Of a stretch of 64,000 nucleotides of DNA, positions 60,992-64,000 are shown one piece after another (position 1 is the stretch's first letter; every line of letters begins with the position of its first letter). The position numbers were made by a program, and so were the translations under genes. Source of the DNA: a virus; the IMG/VR virus record IMGVR_UViG_3300021505_000001, positions 1 through 64,000 of that record. One strand, 5' to 3'. The notes beneath the pieces were generated by a model. The model did not search any database, was not told where the DNA came from, and was given only the letters and a program-made list of their open reading frames with translations.

Positions 60992-61546
60992 ATGAATACT
61001 GAAGAATGGCTTAAACAAAATACCTTTAGGTGTCCTATAGGACGTGTGTCCTTAAAACAGTGTGAATCATTAAGGAAACGACCTGTCTTTGGTGAAAAAA
61101 TATCATTGAGCACACCAAATGATTATAATTTATACATGCCAAGGGTGTGTGAGAAGTGTACTGAATGGAAAAAATTTGCTGACTCTTATAGGAATGAGTC
61201 TATAAAAAAGAAAGAAAATCGTAAGGAGAAGAATCAAATGAAGGAAACAGTTATTTGTAAAGAATGTGGAGGAAAGTTTGAACCTTATAAGAATGGGAAA
61301 AATATAATAACAAGTTATTGTCCTGAATGTTTAAGAATTAAAAAACAAAAAGGAATTTTGAAACGTAAGGTGGAAAAGAATGCTGAAAAACTGCTTTTTT
61401 GTATTCGTTTAACAGGATTTCCTAACTTATATGATCAACTTATAAAATCAGCAAACAAAAACATAAGGACTCCTGAACACCAGGCAATAGCTTATCTTGT
61501 TGAGAGTTTAGAAGCTGATGGTTTTAAAATTGAGAGGGAATACTAA
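60992..61546 (+). CDS. Zinc-ribbon hypothetical protein
   Basis: A 184-residue basic protein with several Cys pairs: CPIG ... QCE, CEKC (~54-57), CKEC (~90-93) and YCPEC (~111-114), giving two likely zinc ribbons separated by a Lys-rich linker. The last ~60 residues are helical (FPNLYDQLIKSANKNIR). Start at 60992 is chosen over an upstream TTG at 60980; no clear ribosome binding site is present for either. It may be a small transcription regulator. Confidence 0.65.
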   Translation: MNTEEWLKQNTFRCPIGRVSLKQCESLRKRPVFGEKISLSTPNDYNLYMPRVCEKCTEWKKFADSYRNESIKKKENRKEKNQMKETVICKECGGKFEPYKNGKNIITSYCPECLRIKKQKGILKRKVEKNAEKLLFCIRLTGFPNLYDQLIKSANKNIRTPEHQAIAYLVESLEADGFKIEREY

Positions 61547-61588
61547 TTAAGAATAAAATAAATTATTGAAAATACAGGAGATATTTAT

Positions 61589-61789
61589 ATGAGTGAAACA
61601 ACTTTATATTGTATAGGAGGTGTTGAAAAAACTCATAAAATACAATTTCTAAATCAACAAAAAGATTTATTATTATCTTGGGCTAAAGGAATGGTAGGGG
61701 TTTTGCCTGTTTTCAATAATCTAAAAGATGCTATAGAATATGTTGGGGATAGTGATTTGGAAATATATTCCATTAAAGTGGAAAAATAA
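61589..61789 (+). CDS. Small hypothetical protein
   Basis: A 66-residue protein with an AGGAG site before the ATG at 61589. Mixed alpha/beta with no recognised motif; likely cytoplasmic. Confidence 0.62.
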   Translation: MSETTLYCIGGVEKTHKIQFLNQQKDLLLSWAKGMVGVLPVFNNLKDAIEYVGDSDLEIYSIKVEK

Positions 61790-61849
61790 ATAGAAATTGT
61801 TATCTCTAACATATTCAAAAAACCATTATATAGAAAGAAAAGCCTTACT

Positions 61850-62014
61850 ATGCTAAGTTCTGTTTTAAAAAATAACTTAGTCATTTGTATAAAACCATTT
61901 TTTAAGGAAGTAAAAACCTTGCAAGCAGTAAAGGTTTTTAGATATGTTGAAAGTAAATATAAACATCCGACCAATAGTAACCCACCTAAATTTCCATCCT
62001 GCATTGCATATTAA
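61850..62014 (+). CDS. Possible 54-residue basic protein
   Basis: A frame from ATG 61850 to TAA 62014 (MLSSVLKNNLVICIKPFF ...), basic and with a Pro/Asn-rich end. Only a weak purine stretch precedes the start. It fills the gap between two better supported small genes; an opposite-strand frame over the same bases is less likely. Confidence 0.38.
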   Translation: MLSSVLKNNLVICIKPFFKEVKTLQAVKVFRYVESKYKHPTNSNPPKFPSCIAY

Positions 62015-62025
62015 AGGAGTGATAA

Positions 62026-62202
62026 ATGATTACATCTATATCTTTTAAGTCTAAAAGACAAGAATCCCAATTAAATATATATTTTGAACAAGAAAATGTA
62101 ATAGTAGATATTAATGGTGAAGATATTGTTGAATTGGAATCTGAAGATGTTGTGTTGTTGCTTGACTTACTAAAAAGTTATGGGAAGAAAAGGGATATTT
62201 AA
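62026..62202 (+). CDS. Small hypothetical protein (58 residues)
   Basis: ATG 62026 is preceded by AAGGAGTGAT at good spacing. The 58-residue product (MITSISFKSKRQESQLNIYF ...) has beta strands followed by an acidic helix ending in SYGKKRDI. Not recognised. Confidence 0.6.
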   Translation: MITSISFKSKRQESQLNIYFEQENVIVDINGEDIVELESEDVVLLLDLLKSYGKKRDI

Positions 62203-62275
62203 AGATTTGTTTGTGGTGTAGTTTGTAAAACATCTTAATAGATATGTGATGATAAGTTGAGTAGAGGTTTGATAA

Positions 62276-62914
62276 ATGAAAGTTTCCATTTGTAAATGTA
62301 TATATTGTAAGTTTTTGGAGAGTATCAATAAAAAAGAGAATACTCTATCTTGTATACTTGAAAATGGTGAAACTTTATCTTTACCTATTTTAATAGATGC
62401 TGCTACTATTCAAAAGGTTGTGGATTGCCCAAGGGAAGATAATACTGTAAAGATTAAAGTAGTTAAAGATAATGATGGAATTGAAATGCCTTTTTATGCT
62501 ACTCCAAGTTCATCAGGGTTTGATTTAATTGCATCTGAAATGGTACTATTGAAACCAGATGAAAGAAAGTTAATACCTACAGGATTAAGATTTGAAATTC
62601 CTGATGGTTACGAACTTCAAATAAGACCACGTTCAGGAATATCTTTGAAAACTTCTATAATAATGCCTGATTCTCCTGGTACAATAGATGCTGATTATAG
62701 AGGTGAAATTCAAATAATACTTTGGAATACAAGTAATAAGGAGAGTTATACTGTTAATAAGGGAGATAGGATAGCTCAGGGTGTTTTGATTAAAATTGAA
62801 AGAGCTGAGTTTGTTGTGGTTGATGAACTTACAAAAACTATTAGACAAGAAGGTGGTTTTGGTCATACAGGATACTGTGTAAAAGAAGCAAATTTTTGTC
62901 AGAAAAGGGATTAA
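62276..62914 (+). CDS. dUTPase with N-terminal extension
   Basis: A 212-residue trimeric-type dUTP pyrophosphatase that converts dUTP to dUMP and keeps uracil out of DNA. All five motifs are present: SSSGFDL (motif 1, ~81-87), RPRSGIS (motif 2), GTIDADYRGEI (motif 3), KGDRIAQ (motif 4) and GGFGHTG (motif 5, ~197). A ~55-residue N-terminal extension with CKCIYC is not usual for the family. AGAGG precedes the ATG at 62276. It complements the UDG domain of the phage polymerase. Confidence 0.92.
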   Translation: MKVSICKCIYCKFLESINKKENTLSCILENGETLSLPILIDAATIQKVVDCPREDNTVKIKVVKDNDGIEMPFYATPSSSGFDLIASEMVLLKPDERKLIPTGLRFEIPDGYELQIRPRSGISLKTSIIMPDSPGTIDADYRGEIQIILWNTSNKESYTVNKGDRIAQGVLIKIERAEFVVVDELTKTIRQEGGFGHTGYCVKEANFCQKRD

Positions 62915-62917
62915 ACA

Positions 62918-64000
62918 ATGAAAAATGAAGAGATTGTTAAATTCCGTTTAGGCGAATTTTTCTGCGGTCCTGGAGGACTCGCAATGGGTGCAAAGCTCGC
63001 TTCTGTAAAAAAGGAAAATAAAGTTTATTGCATTGTACATGCATGGGCTACTGATTATGACCATGACAGTTGTGAAACGTATCGGACAAATATATGCCCA
63101 AATAAACCAGAAACTGTTATTTGTGAGGATATACATAAATTAAAAATCGATAAACTAAGAAGTATTTCAGAGATTGATGCTTTTGCTTTTGGTTTTCCGT
63201 GCAATGATTTTAGTATTATTGGAAAACAAAAAGGAATTAACGGTATATATGGTCCCCTTTACAAATATGGAGTAAAAGCTATTCGTTTATTTAAGCCTAA
63301 ATTTTTCTTAGCAGAAAATGTTGGGGGGCTTAGAAGTTGTAATAATGGCAAAACATTTTCATTAATACTTAATGAGTTATTTGATTCAGGATATTCTGTT
63401 TATCCGCATTTATACAGTTTTGATAAATATGGAGTTCCTCAGACTCGACAAAGAATAGTTATAGTAGGAATAAGACAGGATATTAATATAGTTTTTAAAG
63501 TTCCGTCTCCAAAACCATACCAATATATTGATGTAACATGCAGAAATGCTATTGAGAACCCCCCTATATCAAAAGATGCTCCGAATAATGAATTAACACG
63601 TCAATCGAAAACAGTTATAGAACGATTACGCTATATCAAGCCTGGGGAAAATGCGTTTACTGCAAACCTGCCAAAGCATTTACAGCTTAATGTTAGAGGC
63701 GCAAAAATGAGTCAAACTTATAAAAGATTAAATCCTGATAAACCCGCATATACGGTAACTGGAAGTGGCGGGGGTGGGACACACATGTATCATTGGAAAG
63801 AAAATCGTGCCTTAACAAATAGAGAAAGAGCAAGATTACAGACATTTCCAGATGATTTTGTTTTTATTGGTTCAAAAGGAAGCGTTAGGAAACAGATAGG
63901 AATGGCAGTCCCATGTATAGGAGCAAAAATAATCTTTGAATCAATTTTAAAATGTTTTGCAGGAATTTCATATCCGTATATTGTTCCAAATATGGAGCCA
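62918..64000 (+). CDS. DNA cytosine-C5 methyltransferase (partial, 3' end outside window)
   Basis: About 361 residues of a C5-cytosine methyltransferase. Motif I EFFCGPGGLAMG (13-24), the catalytic PCNDFS loop (motif IV, ~96), ENVGGL (motif VI, ~138), QTRQRIVIVG (motif VIII), a Gly-rich TVTGSGGGGTH target-recognition-side segment, and the final LQTFPDDF/QIGMAVP (motifs IX-X) are visible. It uses more G/C-rich codons than the neighbouring genes, suggesting recent acquisition. It may protect phage DNA from restriction; no cognate endonuclease is seen within the window. Confidence 0.9.
   Translation, partial: MKNEEIVKFRLGEFFCGPGGLAMGAKLASVKKENKVYCIVHAWATDYDHDSCETYRTNICPNKPETVICEDIHKLKIDKLRSISEIDAFAFGFPCNDFSIIGKQKGINGIYGPLYKYGVKAIRLFKPKFFLAENVGGLRSCNNGKTFSLILNELFDSGYSVYPHLYSFDKYGVPQTRQRIVIVGIRQDINIVFKVPSPKPYQYIDVTCRNAIENPPISKDAPNNELTRQSKTVIERLRYIKPGENAFTANLPKHLQLNVRGAKMSQTYKRLNPDKPAYTVTGSGGGGTHMYHWKENRALTNRERARLQTFPDDFVFIGSKGSVRKQIGMAVPCIGAKIIFESILKCFAGISYPYIVPNMEP

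Overview
The window is a 64 kb piece of a large, AT-rich, tailed double-stranded DNA phage (or a phage-like prophage). The evidence is a full T4/SPO1-style replication and recombination set, a phage-type sigma factor, perfect T4-type late promoter octamers (TATAAATA), and a long leftward block of distal tail-fibre genes. No terminase, portal, capsid or sheath gene is present, so head and tail-tube genes lie outside the window. No tRNA gene was seen. TGA serves as a normal stop in several genes, so the code looks standard. One protein has a signal peptide and a PEP-CTERM sorting tail, which points to a Gram-negative host with an exosortase system. That host assignment is inference.

Layout. 1-5390 (leftward): RecA/UvsX, gp32-like SSB, UvsY-like mediator, a TGA-interrupted small gene, an intein-split clamp loader and an unknown protein. 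5507-6707 (rightward): two unknown genes. 6708-10075 is almost gene-free. It holds a 92-bp direct repeat, a dispersed CTTAAC repeat family around one small HTH-like gene, and a ~1.2 kb stem-rich, GC-richer tract that looks like a giant structured non-coding RNA. 10076-14282 (rightward): gamma-glutamylcyclotransferase-like protein, class II glutamine amidotransferase, sigma factor, three small unknowns, HU and two more small genes. 14275-15786 (leftward): an ADP-ribosyltransferase. 16042-29811 (rightward): SbcD, the C-terminal half of an SbcC/Rad50, RecB-like nuclease, primase, DnaB-type helicase, sliding clamp, UDG-PolA fusion polymerase with an intein, a resolvase-like nuclease and UvsW helicase. 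29808-50129 (mainly leftward): virion and tail-fibre genes, interrupted by three rightward genes and by a SLOG plus phosphoribosyltransferase pair. 50273-64000 (rightward): ADP-ribosylglycohydrolase, the N-terminal half of SbcC/Rad50 ending at its zinc hook, Hel308-like helicase, several unknowns, a DnaJ-type zinc protein, the PEP-CTERM protein, dUTPase and a partial cytosine-C5 methyltransferase.

How the genes work together. Replication: primase, helicase, clamp, clamp loader and PolA-type polymerase. Recombination and repair: RecA, UvsY-like protein, SSB, UvsW, SbcCD and a resolvase-like nuclease. dUTPase and the polymerase-fused UDG domain both act on uracil. The sigma factor and TATAAATA sites suggest a late transcription switch. 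An ADP-ribose 'writer' (ART), an 'eraser' (ARH), a SLOG protein and a phosphoribosyltransferase suggest NAD/ADP-ribose manipulation of the host. The most unusual items are the giant structured RNA candidate, the hairpin array at 41007-41078, the phage PEP-CTERM protein, the split Rad50 and the promoter/operator array at 10414-10687.
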